A DNA stretch of 64,000 nucleotides, from the NCBI GenBank assembly GCA_964035545.1, contig OZ037768.1, positions 21,780,819 through 21,844,818 on the forward strand, read 5' to 3'. The stretch is from Bugula neritina. Its lineage: Eukaryota; Bryozoa; Gymnolaemata; Cheilostomatida; Bugulidae. The notes below the pieces were generated by a model that did not search any database, was not told where the DNA came from, and saw only the letters and a list, made by a program, of their open reading frames with translations. Position numbers and translations under genes: made by a program. This document shows positions 51,339 to 60,897 of this stretch, piece by piece; position 1 is the stretch's first letter, and every line of letters begins with the position of its first letter.

Positions 51339-52162
51339 ATACCCCAAAAGAACAAATTTGACAGGTTTAATATTGTTAACCTAGAAGATTATTAAATGTA
51401 AAGCCAGACGTTAGTACAATCAAACATAAAAGGTTACTTATGGTGTTATACAGTTTGCAAAACCTTATTGCATTGATAATTAACATGCAATAACGTTAGG
51501 TTTTTGACCAAAATGTGGATATAGTACCTGTAGACCTCAGTGATAAATTTTCATTAGCCTCTCCTACACACATGGTACTGTTTCTTAAAGACATTTTGAT
51601 TTTATTTCTGAATTTCATGTTGGTTTTTTCCAAATTCCATTGCTTATTGACAAAATTCAAGTCCACACAAGATAGATAAGGGCAACCTTCTAGCTGTCAC
51701 TGCCTTGCTTAGGCCACATTATTGGTATATTATAAGAATTCAGTCCAGCCAAATAAAACCTCACTTAATTGTGCTAGAATTAAAATTTAAAAACCATGTT
51801 TTAGATCTTCCTGTTCCTCAGAGCACATGCTTTTTTGAGTTTTCAATATTTTTTTGCAAAGTTATAGACAAAAATCTACCTATTTTTGGCCAATTTTACC
51901 TGAAAAATTTATTTTCCAATCCCTGCCAAATATCTCAGCAGGAAAGCGTGGTATTCGAATAGAACAAACACTGTCGGAAACCTGAGAAATTTATGCATGG
52001 CACATTTTTTGATCTTTTCAATAGCCTTCATAGATTTTCTACAAGTTAGTGATTTATACACCAAAAATGAACGATTTTTTTCCTTAGTAATCACCAATGC
52101 ACAGCACTTCGCGCTTCAGTGAACACGTAGAGATAAGAAGATGGAATGTTGATAGCTGCATA
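51339..52162. other. Region between the two direct repeats
   Basis: Nothing recognised; short frames here are AT-rich and lack splice support. Confidence 0.4.
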
Positions 52163-52245
52163 ATATTATTATTCATAGTGTAATCTCAGGCTAAACAATC
52201 ACAAGTAGGCAACACGCATGCCACCCACATAGCATTAACATAACA
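52163..52245. repeat. Dispersed direct repeat, copy 2
   Basis: Same sequence and orientation as 51259-51338, with a few differences near CACGCATGCCACCCACAT. Confidence 0.8.
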
Positions 52246-52719
52246 AGAACTTAAATTAGATTGTGAGCGAAATTTATGATATTCTCAGTGAGGATGCCCA
52301 AACTATCCTGTGCACTAATCATCTTTCAAAAATATGCCCATACAGGCGTATGGCCTAGAACAGTCTATTTTCTTCGAGGCCATACGGCGTATGGGACCGT
52401 ATGGGTACCACTACATCCCTGGTAATACTAATAGTAATAGTCTAATACTAATACTATTCACTATTACTATTACTATTAGTATTACAATTTGTCAAACTGA
52501 CACTGACAGTATCAGTATGAGATTGAGTATCACTATCAGTATGACTATAAGTATGACTATAAGTATTACTATTAGTAGTACTATTACTGTATTAGTATTA
52601 CTGTATTAATATTTATATTACTGTTGGTATGTTCAGTATGTGTACAATTCTGAATTAGTAATTACTATTGGTATTAGTAATTACATTTACTTTTAGTTTT
52701 ACTGAATTACTATTACTAT

Positions 52720-53071
52720 TGTAGTAATTTGTGCAATTACTGAGCGTGAGTTATTTACTTGCGTATAGTTAGCTGGTTATTCTGCTATCAATTACTAGGG
52801 TAGCTGTCGAGTAATTATATTTATTATCCACAATAAAGCATAAAACAAACATCACATCAAATTATCCTATACAAGAGTCAACTACTAACACATGTTACTA
52901 CTACAAGCCTCCGCTTACAACAACGTGGTATAATGTTAATAACCCGGGAAGTGTCACGTGAATCGGAAGCATATCTTCCGGAGCTGCTAATTGGTTGCTA
53001 CATAAGGGTCTAAGTATTCCAAGAGTAGGGAGAGGGCGATTCCTGTATTTGTACTTGCACTACTCACTACA
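52720..53071 (-). repeat. 3' LTR of the LTR retrotransposon
   Basis: 352 bp, bounded by inverted TGTAGT/ACTACA ends. It appears identical to 57632-57983. Confidence 0.95.
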
Positions 53072-53087
53072 CCGTCCCCCCCCAGCA
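53072..53087 (-). other. Polypurine tract
   Basis: Reading on the minus strand, GGGGGGGGACGG lies directly against the 3' LTR, the expected site for plus-strand priming. Confidence 0.8.
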
Positions 53088-53362
53088 GAAAGCCCTACTT
53101 TCTGATAACACAATAAAAAAACATAATGAAAAACCATACAATAATCCAAAAAGAAAAACATACATAAGTAAACCCACAAAGAGTAAGAAAAGAAATAGTT
53201 GAGCACGACAACGTTTACATTAGAAGACAACAGGGTGATCGATCACACACATCTAGTCAGCTATTAAGAGAGAGGGTGCTTACCAGCACGCGGGCCAATG
53301 TCGGAGCGCTCGTCACATTCCAAACGAGTATCGCTCAACGAAGGTGCCTACCCCAGGCATTC

Positions 53363-54415
53363 TCATTGGTTGGACTCTGATTCTTGTAGCGACCGTGCTC
53401 TGTGTCGAGCCTGTCGGGCCCGTAGCCGCCTCTTCAGTCGCCCCACTGAGTCCTTCAACTGGTATAGACCTGTCGTCGTATCCAGCAGGTCAGGGGCAAG
53501 TTGTGTGAACTCGGCTTGTAGTCTTATAAGCCGCTCTTCTACGTTAGCCAGCTGGCTAGGCCTTGGTGGGGTTGTAGTGGTCTCCGTTAGAGGGGATATT
53601 GTTGTTTCTTCTACTTCTGGGGTGTTGCTAGGGTTGACGGGGGTAGGAGGTGGGCCCTGAACCATAGGGGACTTATGGCGGGCAGATAGTAGCAGTACGT
53701 GAAACCCTGACGTTAGTGCGGCCAGGGTGATAGCCTTCCTGATGACTGGCTTGATGGCATCCAGGTATAGGGAGAAACTGTCTTCATCAGCAGTGTGGTT
53801 CTCTCCGGCGAAGCAGCTTAGCTTATGTACTGTCACGGGATACGGGTAGACGTCGTGGAACCCGCAGGGACAGAAGTGGAGTAGGAAATGGGCGTCTACA
53901 TGTAAACGCAGGGAGCGGTGTGACGGGCACTCCTCAAAGCAGACCTGGCAGGTTCGGTGTGGTCCACTGGGTCCCCAGGCTTCTTCAATTCTCCTCTCTG
54001 TCGTGGGTGACACCCAACGGTGTCGTCGGCGGAGCACTACGGGTATGCTATTCTCCATTACAGGCTCTTCTTCCATAGACAGAGAGGTTGGCTGGTCCCG
54101 TGACCGGGAGGTGGTCACTCGAGTGTGATCTGAAAGAGTAGCAGTGTTAAAGATTATACACTGAGGCACCGTCGGCGTGTACAGCCTGACCGGTACTCTG
54201 TTCAGTTACACTCGTGAGATTCAGGCTAATGAATAGTTGATGGAGAACACACTCGCTATGGCAGATTATTTAAAATCAAAGTCGACGTGTATTCCCACCA
54301 CTGTTTATCATTATCGAATCTCCAGCTAGCTAGTGTAGCTAAGCTGACTGATGCAGTCTAGTTATCGTACCAAAAACATAATTAACTCACCCTTCGATCC
54401 AGAATAGTAAGACAT
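53363..54415 (-). CDS. Element ORF3: two-exon zinc-finger/coiled-coil protein, about 263 aa
   Basis: Exon 1 is 54415-54391 (MSYYSGSKG, last codon split) with a GTGAGT donor. Exon 2 is 54129-53363, after a pyrimidine-rich CTCTTTCAG acceptor. The 261-nt intron joins in phase (G|AT, Asp). Without splicing, the exon 2 frame opens at 54169, where the ATG overlaps the acceptor tract. Exon 2 encodes a classic C2H2 finger (CQVC, 12 residues, HVDAH), a second CxC...HxxxC finger-like unit (CPCGFHD, HKLSC), a Pro/Thr-rich linker, and a C-terminal Leu-heptad segment ending in a basic RRLRARQARHRARS run. It sits where envelope or accessory genes lie in retroelements, but it has no signal peptide. A nucleic-acid-binding accessory protein is my inference. 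Exon 1 starts 23 nt after the pol stop. Confidence 0.75.
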
Positions 54416-54438
54416 TTTGGAATGAGAGTGGTAAATGA

Positions 54439-56748
54439 TTACTGTTTACTGGCACGTCTACTCTCGACTGCATCAACATAGGAAAAGACCGGACAGCGTG
54501 GTTGTGAAACGTGACTAGGGCTTTTTACTTCCAGCGGATGAATCTCGTGTGAGATTCCGCCGAGGCAAAAGTTGAGATTTTCGTGGTGATCACAACTCCC
54601 ACGGCTCTTTGCCTGTTTTCCCATGCGAGGCCTCTCTAGACTTTCGTTACTGCCGCTTATACCGCGGTCACGTACACAGTCTCTGAGACACGCTGGAAGT
54701 TGCCTAGTGTGTGGTCCTGGTCCTATGTTGGTATCTCCTTGCGGAGCCCCTCCCACGGGGGGTTTTTGCACTTCCGGACCTGTTTCTGGTTCCGGAAGTG
54801 GTGATGATGGCAGGCTTGACGTTGGGGGCGGTGGGCGCACTTTCAAGGACAGAAGTAGCCTTTCTCGCCTCGCCAAGTCTTCCTGACGTGTCATGGAGGT
54901 GTTTCCGGCCAGGTTGACAGTCTCCGCCTGCCGAGACCTTCTCGCACAATGCGTCTGCCGCCCCGCTTCACCAGGGAGACGGCTATGCTTGTTGGTCTGG
55001 CAGACTTTGCACCGTCTCACTCTGCGTCGGATATCCCGTTCCATGTTAGGCCAGTACCACCGGAGTTGTAGCTTGGTGACCACCCCTTGGACTCCTCCGT
55101 GAGTCTCCTCGTGGGTGTCTTGTATCAACTTCCGGCGGATGGCAACTGGGCAGACAACCCTCTTCCTGGCTGGCTGTCTGCTGTTGGCGGCCAAGGTCAT
55201 GGTTAGCAGACCATCTGGCCCGACCCGCAGAGAGCTCCAACGTTGACAGTACAGCCGTAACTCGGCGCATCCCTGTCGCCGTTGTGTACTACTGGGTCGT
55301 CGCCCTTCCTGTTTCGCTCGGTACACGTCGGCTACCACCCCAGGAAGGCATTCCTGGAGCTTCGGCAGCTCCCTAACGTTACCAGCCCATACAGGTTTGG
55401 CGCGGAGGCTCTGGGCAGCCTCCGGGGGCGTGTCAGTCCTCTGTTGGAGTAGCTGAGCAGGGGCGGTCCTCGCCGCCCGTGGTACCTCACGGCAGCCTGC
55501 TCTATTTAGGCGGGCTCCGTGGTCTGTGTGGCTGAACGCCTCACTGTACCCATGTGGCAACCTAGCCATAGCCTGGCGCTTCCCGTTGCCTGTGCAGCCA
55601 CGCGTCCCTGGAGGAGGGGAGGCGTGAGTTGGGACGGTCCTCCGCCCTCGAGACGGGCTCTGCTGAGGACCTTCCGTCGTAGCTCCCGACGACGGCCCAA
55701 TGGCTTCCTCCTGGACAGGATGGAAGCGACCCAGCATGGATCTGGGTGGTAGGTCTACTGTCTCTGAGAAGGGGTTGACACACTGCACTGAGATCTCTCC
55801 TTGTCCCGTAAGCCGGCTAAAGCTATGGGCAAGTTGGACTCTCGAGTGCGTACTTTCGACAACTCCCAACTTAGAGGTTTGGCCACCGTCTACCTTGCAG
55901 CGGACGGTAGCCCGGGAGTGGCCTGGTATAGTACAGCTCCGTACTACCTGCACTGCTCCCGCTAGAGGACGACCAAACTTATCGACACAAGCGAGCTCCT
56001 TGTCGCCCATGATCATCGCAGATTTACTGAAATCGATGCGACAACCGTGTCGTTGTAAGAATGGCATCCCGAGGATAGCATCCTCGTTGAGCTGCCCGAC
56101 GATAAACGTCTCTTGGATGGCCTGGTTACGGACGTAACCAGTTAGCTCAATAATGCCGTAGAAGGGAATGCATGACCCGTCTGCCAGGGTGCCATGATCC
56201 CCCTCATACGGTGCCAACCTGTCCTTGACCTTAGCGCTGAGGGTGTCAAAGAACTGACGGCTAAGGAGGTTGGTGGTGCAGCCTGAGTCCAGGAGGAAGT
56301 TGGCAGGCTTGCCGGCTAGCTTTCCTGGTAGGAAGTAGCTACTTCCGTGTGGCTGCAATTGTGTGTGCCGTGGTTGCACCTCCCTCGCTGTGGGTCGAGG
56401 GGTCCACGGTTGGCGGCGACTATTGACCAGCTGCCGAGGTTGGGGCGGTACGCCTTGCGGCGCCTGTACCGTTTCCCTCGCAGGCTCTGTGGTCAACCGT
56501 CTGCCGGTTCCGTGTTGGTGCCGGAGTGGCGTAGAGGACCCAGGTGGCGAGTGGCTGGAGCCTACTTGCCGCGGGGGTCGCCACTTCACAGCATCTCCGC
56601 GCGGCGCCCAGCGGGGCGACAGACGCGCGGGCCTCCCTGGGTGATTCACAGACGGCCCGCAGGAGGTGGGAACATCTGCGGGCCGTGGTAGTTTAACCCT
56701 TGTGGGAGCTGAGGGCAGTCTCTCTGGAAATGTCCTGGCCTTCCGCAT
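54439..56748 (-). CDS. Pol remnant: protease and integrase zinc-binding domain fused, no RT
   Basis: An open frame of up to 769 codons in the -1 frame relative to gag, overlapping it by about 100 nt. Numbering is from its first Met, which is probably not used. Aspartic protease: LLDSGCTTNLL with catalytic DSG at 154-156, and ILGMPFLQRHG at 225. A pre-RT-like linker (YSEAFSHTDHG) ends near 430. The sequence then passes straight into the spacer usually found before integrase, and into an H-x3-H-x29-C-x2-C zinc-binding domain (H546, H550, C580, C583; LRWYWPNMERDI between). The integrase DDE core is missing; the rest (590-769) is Pro-rich and anonymous. Two large internal deletions therefore appear to have kept the frame. 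It may work as protease plus a DNA- or partner-binding tail. Confidence 0.85.
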   Translation of the reverse strand: MRKARTFPERLPSAPTRVKLPRPADVPTSCGPSVNHPGRPARLSPRWAPRGDAVKWRPPRQVGSSHSPPGSSTPLRHQHGTGRRLTTEPARETVQAPQGVPPQPRQLVNSRRQPWTPRPTAREVQPRHTQLQPHGSSYFLPGKLAGKPANFLLDSGCTTNLLSRQFFDTLSAKVKDRLAPYEGDHGTLADGSCIPFYGIIELTGYVRNQAIQETFIVGQLNEDAILGMPFLQRHGCRIDFSKSAMIMGDKELACVDKFGRPLAGAVQVVRSCTIPGHSRATVRCKVDGGQTSKLGVVESTHSRVQLAHSFSRLTGQGEISVQCVNPFSETVDLPPRSMLGRFHPVQEEAIGPSSGATTEGPQQSPSRGRRTVPTHASPPPGTRGCTGNGKRQAMARLPHGYSEAFSHTDHGARLNRAGCREVPRAARTAPAQLLQQRTDTPPEAAQSLRAKPVWAGNVRELPKLQECLPGVVADVYRAKQEGRRPSSTQRRQGCAELRLYCQRWSSLRVGPDGLLTMTLAANSRQPARKRVVCPVAIRRKLIQDTHEETHGGVQGVVTKLQLRWYWPNMERDIRRRVRRCKVCQTNKHSRLPGEAGRQTHCARRSRQAETVNLAGNTSMTRQEDLARRERLLLSLKVRPPPPTSSLPSSPLPEPETGPEVQKPPVGGAPQGDTNIGPGPHTRQLPACLRDCVRDRGISGSNESLERPRMGKQAKSRGSCDHHENLNFCLGGISHEIHPLEVKSPSHVSQPRCPVFSYVDAVESRRASKQ

Positions 56749-57611
56749 TCCCAGCAGAAGTGGTGCCCCATGCCTGGTGATTGTACCTGCGGCCCGCTAG
56801 GCTCACGGGCAGTATCTATCTGGCTTGGGGAAGCTAATGTGGTGACCAGTTTATCTAGCATGTCAGTCATCTGTGAGATTTTTGACGCTAGTGACATCTG
56901 GTTCACATTAGCCACCGCGGAGGGTTCCGCGTCTAATTCGGCGTGAGCAGTAGAGTGCTCCGTGGTCACCTGGCGGGAGGCCACGCAGTTGCGGTGCATA
57001 TGAGTCGCCAAGAGGTAGGCTTCTCCCACCGCAAGTGCATCTTCGACTGTGGTGACTCCCCTCGCTTGGAGTTGATGGTGGAGCCCCAAGTCGTTGATGG
57101 ACTGCACGAAGGCATCATAAGTATACCTCTCACGGTGTACCGGAGGCAGATCGCGGAATGCAATCTGCGCTAGTGGGTACACCGTGGCAGCGTGCTCTTC
57201 TAGTGACGTGTGAGGATCACGCCGCATCCTCTGTAGACGGGCCCGCGCATCTATGGGAGAGATGCCAAAACGGGCCCGCAGGGAAGCAAAGATTCCGTCT
57301 ATGTCAGGTCCCGCTCCGTACGGCTTAGCTTTGCCCGTCAGCGCCATCCTGAGCTTGAGCAACGCCACCCTTGGCGGCCACTCTGAAATCTCCATCACAT
57401 CTTGGAATTCTTGGATAAACTGCTCCACTGCTTCTTCGCCGGTGAAGGTGGGCGCCTTCAGCCGGTATCTATTTTCACCATGCTCTCTAAGAATTCTCAC
57501 TTCTTCATCTAACACCACTGGTTCCACAGGTATATCAACATTATCTCTCTCACCTTCATTCAGTGGAATGGGTAGCTCCGTGCCGTCTTCTGCCATGACT
57601 GCTATACGCAA
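56646..57611 (-). CDS. Gag polyprotein with CCHC zinc knuckle
   Basis: 321 codons from the first Met; the second Met at 57596 (MAEDGTELPIPL) is an alternative start. The capsid-like body carries FTGEEAVEQFIQEFQDVM and ARFGISPIDARARLQRMRRD, typical of Gypsy-type gag. A zinc knuckle, CWECGRPGHFQRDC (C-x2-C-x4-H-x4-C), lies near the C-terminus and should bind the genomic RNA. It is the first ORF after the primer-binding site, and no break is visible. Its 3' end overlaps the pol frame. Confidence 0.93.
   Translation of the reverse strand: MRIAVMAEDGTELPIPLNEGERDNVDIPVEPVVLDEEVRILREHGENRYRLKAPTFTGEEAVEQFIQEFQDVMEISEWPPRVALLKLRMALTGKAKPYGAGPDIDGIFASLRARFGISPIDARARLQRMRRDPHTSLEEHAATVYPLAQIAFRDLPPVHRERYTYDAFVQSINDLGLHHQLQARGVTTVEDALAVGEAYLLATHMHRNCVASRQVTTEHSTAHAELDAEPSAVANVNQMSLASKISQMTDMLDKLVTTLASPSQIDTAREPSGPQVQSPGMGHHFCWECGRPGHFQRDCPQLPQGLNYHGPQMFPPPAGRL
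56691..56697 (-). promoter_or_regulatory. Candidate -1 ribosomal frameshift site
   Basis: G TTA AAC lies in the gag frame in the gag/pol overlap, just after the zinc knuckle. It has the X-XXY-YYZ phasing needed for a -1 slip into the protease frame. GUUAAAC is a known slippery heptamer in arteriviruses. I did not fold the downstream RNA. Confidence 0.5.
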
Positions 57612-57612
57612 G

Positions 57613-57630
57613 ATCCCACCGCTGCCACCA
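57613..57630 (-). other. Primer-binding site matching tRNA-Leu 3' end
   Basis: On the minus strand TGGTGGCAGCGGTGGGAT lies one base inside the 5' LTR. It is exactly complementary to ATCCCACCGCTGCCACCA, the 3' end of animal tRNA-Leu(AAG) as I recall it, including CCA. Confidence 0.8.
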
Positions 57631-57631
57631 C

Positions 57632-57983
57632 TGTAGTAATTTGTGCAATTACTGAGCGTGAGTTATTTACTTGCGTATAGTTAGCTGGTTATTCTGCTAT
57701 CAATTACTAGGGTAGCTGTCGAGTAATTATATTTATTATCCACAATAAAGCATAAAACAAACATCACATCAAATTATCCTATACAAGAGTCAACTACTAA
57801 CACATGTTACTACTACAAGCCTCCGCTTACAACAACGTGGTATAATGTTAATAACCCGGGAAGTGTCACGTGAATCGGAAGCATATCTTCCGGAGCTGCT
57901 AATTGGTTGCTACATAAGGGTCTAAGTATTCCAAGAGTAGGGAGAGGGCGATTCCTGTATTTGTACTTGCACTACTCACTACA
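57632..57983 (-). repeat. 5' LTR of the LTR retrotransposon
   Basis: 352 bp, seemingly identical to the other LTR. It should carry the element's promoter. Confidence 0.95.
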
Positions 57984-58214
57984 CCATTACTATTACTATT
58001 AGTATTAGTATTGCATTTAGAATTAGTCATAAGTATGACTTTACAGTACTGTAAAGATAATATTATTAGTCATCTCTTTGTTTACTCGGGCTACCTCAGG
58101 CTTTGTGGTTGGGGAAGCTTAGTTTTCATGGCCTGCCTGCTGCTGGGCATTCTGCCATGCCTCTGCTATGCGTTGCATGTGTGGCATTTGAATAGGCTTA
58201 TTTCAATGAACTGA

Positions 58215-60700
58215 AAAAGACTTGACAACATTAAGGTCGTCATTGAATTTTATAACAAAAAAGTATCCATCCGACAAAATCATTACTGCAGGTCACATGA
58301 ACATGCCGGAAATAGATTGGAACCAAATGTTACCAGGACACTGCACACCAGATTAATCGCTGCAACTAAATTTTCTGGATAATCTTGCAGAGGTGAACAT
58401 GCACCAGCTGATTGCTGGACCAACTCATATACATGGAAATACTCTAGATTTAAATTGCATCACATCCCCAAAAATAATCAGTCATAATGTTGTGTTTCGA
58501 GGGCTGAGCGATCATGCCATCATCTCAGTTGACATATTTGTTTTAGCTGACATCCATAATTCTGTGCTCAAGACACCATTCAAGCAATGCTACAAAGTAA
58601 ATATGAATAACTTCCATAAAGTACTACAAGAGATAAAGTGTAAACTAAAAACCATGGACGATGTGGAAGCACTGTGGATGATTTAAGGGTCTGCGACAAG
58701 CAATCAGTGACTTTGTTCCAATTGTTAAACGACAAAACAGGCTGAATGTAAATGAACCTGTATGGTTTAACAAGGAAGCAAGGAAACTGGCCTGCAAGCA
58801 AAGGAAGCTCTACAAATGGTACAAAAAGAGCAAAAATGCGTATGATAAGCAACTTGCTGCTTTACATCGCAGATCTGCAAAGAAAACCTTCAAGCAAATT
58901 AAAAAGCAATATGTCGAAACTCAGGTGTGCAGACCACTGCAAGAAGGCAACAGCAGGCCCTTCTACTGGCTTCTGAAGGGTACAAGTTCAAGGGGTCAAC
59001 TAAGGCTTGTTAGGGAAAATGGACAGCTCACCTCTCACCCTAAGTAATGCGCAGACATGCTCAACCATCATTTTCACAGGCAGTTCACTACAGGTCATCA
59101 ACTATTCATACATAGCTCTAGCACCCACACAGGAGTTTCTAATGTATCAGCCTCTGGGGTAACCAAACTGATTCAAAACTTGAAATACAGACAGGCTCCA
59201 GGATCAGATGGCCTCCGAAAAGCTGACCTCAGCATAGACTTAGAACAAACTACTGTTTGTCTCAGTTACATCTTTCAAGTTTCTCTTACAACTGGGAAAC
59301 TTTCATCAGAATGGAGGACTGCCAACATCTCACCTTTTCACAAGTCAGGGTCCGCAAACAATGTCAACAACTGTCGACCCATTTCACTGACAAGTATTCC
59401 TTGTAAGATGTTAGAGCATTTGGTATTGAAAAACCTGCTGGAAAAAATTGACACTAAGCTAAACAATAGGCAGCACGGGTTTAGAAAAGGCCTCTCTTGT
59501 AAAACACAAATCGGTGCATCTATGCACAATATACTCCATTTTACAGATACACACCAAACTGTTCATGCAGCTGTTTTGGGCTTCACTAAAGCATTTGATC
59601 GAGTGCCTCATGCCCTTCTAATGAAAAAGCTTTCAGAAATGGCAGATTTGGATGAATACACCCTACACTGGATAAGTAAATTCTTAAACCAGTCGTACAC
59701 AAAGAGTGGTAATACAAGGTCACACCTCGGATTCGTTACCAGTTACCTCAGGTGTGCCACAAGGACCGGTTTTAGGGCCAGTACTTTTCCTCATTTTTAT
59801 TAATGACCTATCTGACTGGGATGACTATTCATGTGCCTTGTTTGCTCATGACACTCTTGTCTACCAGGAGATAGCCTCATTTAGTGACTGCAGCAGGTTC
59901 CAACGAAATCTAGATTCTCTTGGTGCGTGGTCAGACAAGTGGGGTATGTCATTCAACATCACTAAAAGCAAAATAATAAGTTTCAACTCTGTAGGAGATA
60001 CTTCCAATTACACATTAAATGGGTCAGTGCTAGATCGTGTAGACTCTACAAAATACTTAGGTGTTACACTGCAATCAGATTGCAGGTTTAACAACCATAT
60101 ATCAAATAAAATGCTAAAGGCTAGAAAACAATTAGGTATGATTAAAATAGCGCTCTATTGGGCCCTCGAACGAGCTCGGTTGATTACATACAAAGCCTTG
60201 TGTCTACCACACCTAGAGTATGCTTTGGACCCAATCTGCAAGAAGGATATTTCTGGCTTAGAAAAGATACAAGTAGATGCAGTGCGGTTCATAGCCAATT
60301 TTAAAGGATGTGAAGATGTCGAAAGTGCCATGAAAAAACTTTGCCCACAACCCCTTGAACAAAGAAGAAGAAACAGGCGTATTAATCTCCTTATGAAAAT
60401 TTTAGCAAAAGAAGAACAACATCTGATTCTCAGCTCTGCCTATGATGACCTGCTAAACAAACCAACAAGCAGCACCATACAGACTCGCTCCCGAGCAAGG
60501 GGACGGCCCCGATCAGTGGGTGCTAACAGTACCAAGTACCTGAACAGTTTTCTCCCAAGGGCTATCCGGGACCTGAAAATTGTTCACAATCAAAGCAATA
60601 ATTCAGAGATCTCCACATAGATAGGATTAAGTTCCTGTTCAGTAAATCCAGCCCAACCAGTACTAACTGTATGACTATTGACCAATGACTGTCCAACACA
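58215..60700 (+). mobile_element. CR1/L2-like LINE with catalytically dead reverse transcriptase
   Basis: 5'-truncated inside the AP-endonuclease (GHMNMPEIDWN where GDFNLP is expected; later GLSDHAIISVDI). The linker NEPVWFNKEARKL follows, then RT at 59057-59803 (SEWRTANISPFHKSGSANN, NCRPISLTSIPCKMLEHLV, HGFRKGLSC, LGFTKAFDRVPHALL) and, after a frameshift near 59.75 kb, 59706-60620 (SGVPQGPVLGPVLFLIFIND, LFAHDTLVY, STKYLGVTLQSDCRFNNHI). Motif A should read DFTKAFD, but the first Asp is Gly. Motif C should read FADD, but is FAHD. Further breaks: a TAA at about 59045 and frame changes at 58.3 and 58.68 kb. The 3' end lies near 60.7 kb. Confidence 0.92.
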
Positions 60701-60897
60701 TTACCCATATGCCACACACCCCTTCCTCTCTCTAGGGCGGTCCAGTGTGATGATCGACTTCGAGTAGGTTCGAGTAAGTTTGAGGATTGAACAATTATAG
60801 TTCAAAATGAAACTTTGTAATTTTTTTTATATGCTGCTTAGCTGCTAAGTGCTATTAATTTGTCATTTTGTGAATTAACTTTTTACATTTGTTTTAG

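Larger units (their letters stand above)
52720..57983 (-). mobile_element. Young non-autonomous Ty3/Gypsy-type LTR retrotransposon lacking RT
   Basis: The 5264-bp element reads right to left: 5' LTR 57983-57632, primer-binding site, gag, a protease plus partial integrase frame, a spliced third ORF, polypurine tract, 3' LTR 53071-52720. The LTRs are both 352 bp, begin TGTAGTGAGT and end ATTACTACA, and I saw no difference between them by eye. Gag, pol remnant and ORF3 are all open. No reverse transcriptase, RNase H or integrase DDE core is present in any frame, so the element must rely on enzymes from a related autonomous element. The flanks are AT repeats: the bases outside are CTAT on the left and CCAT on the right, so a perfect 4-bp target duplication is not visible. 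The coding part is much more GC-rich than the host DNA. Confidence 0.93.

Noticed and set aside
53298-57636. Many plus-strand ORFs of 70-145 codons across the LTR element
   Set aside because: They are antisense shadows of GC-rich gag, pol and ORF3; no family motif.
52720-57983. Interpreting the LTR element as an endogenous retrovirus with an envelope gene
   Set aside because: ORF3 has zinc fingers and a coiled coil but no signal peptide, membrane anchor or furin-like site.
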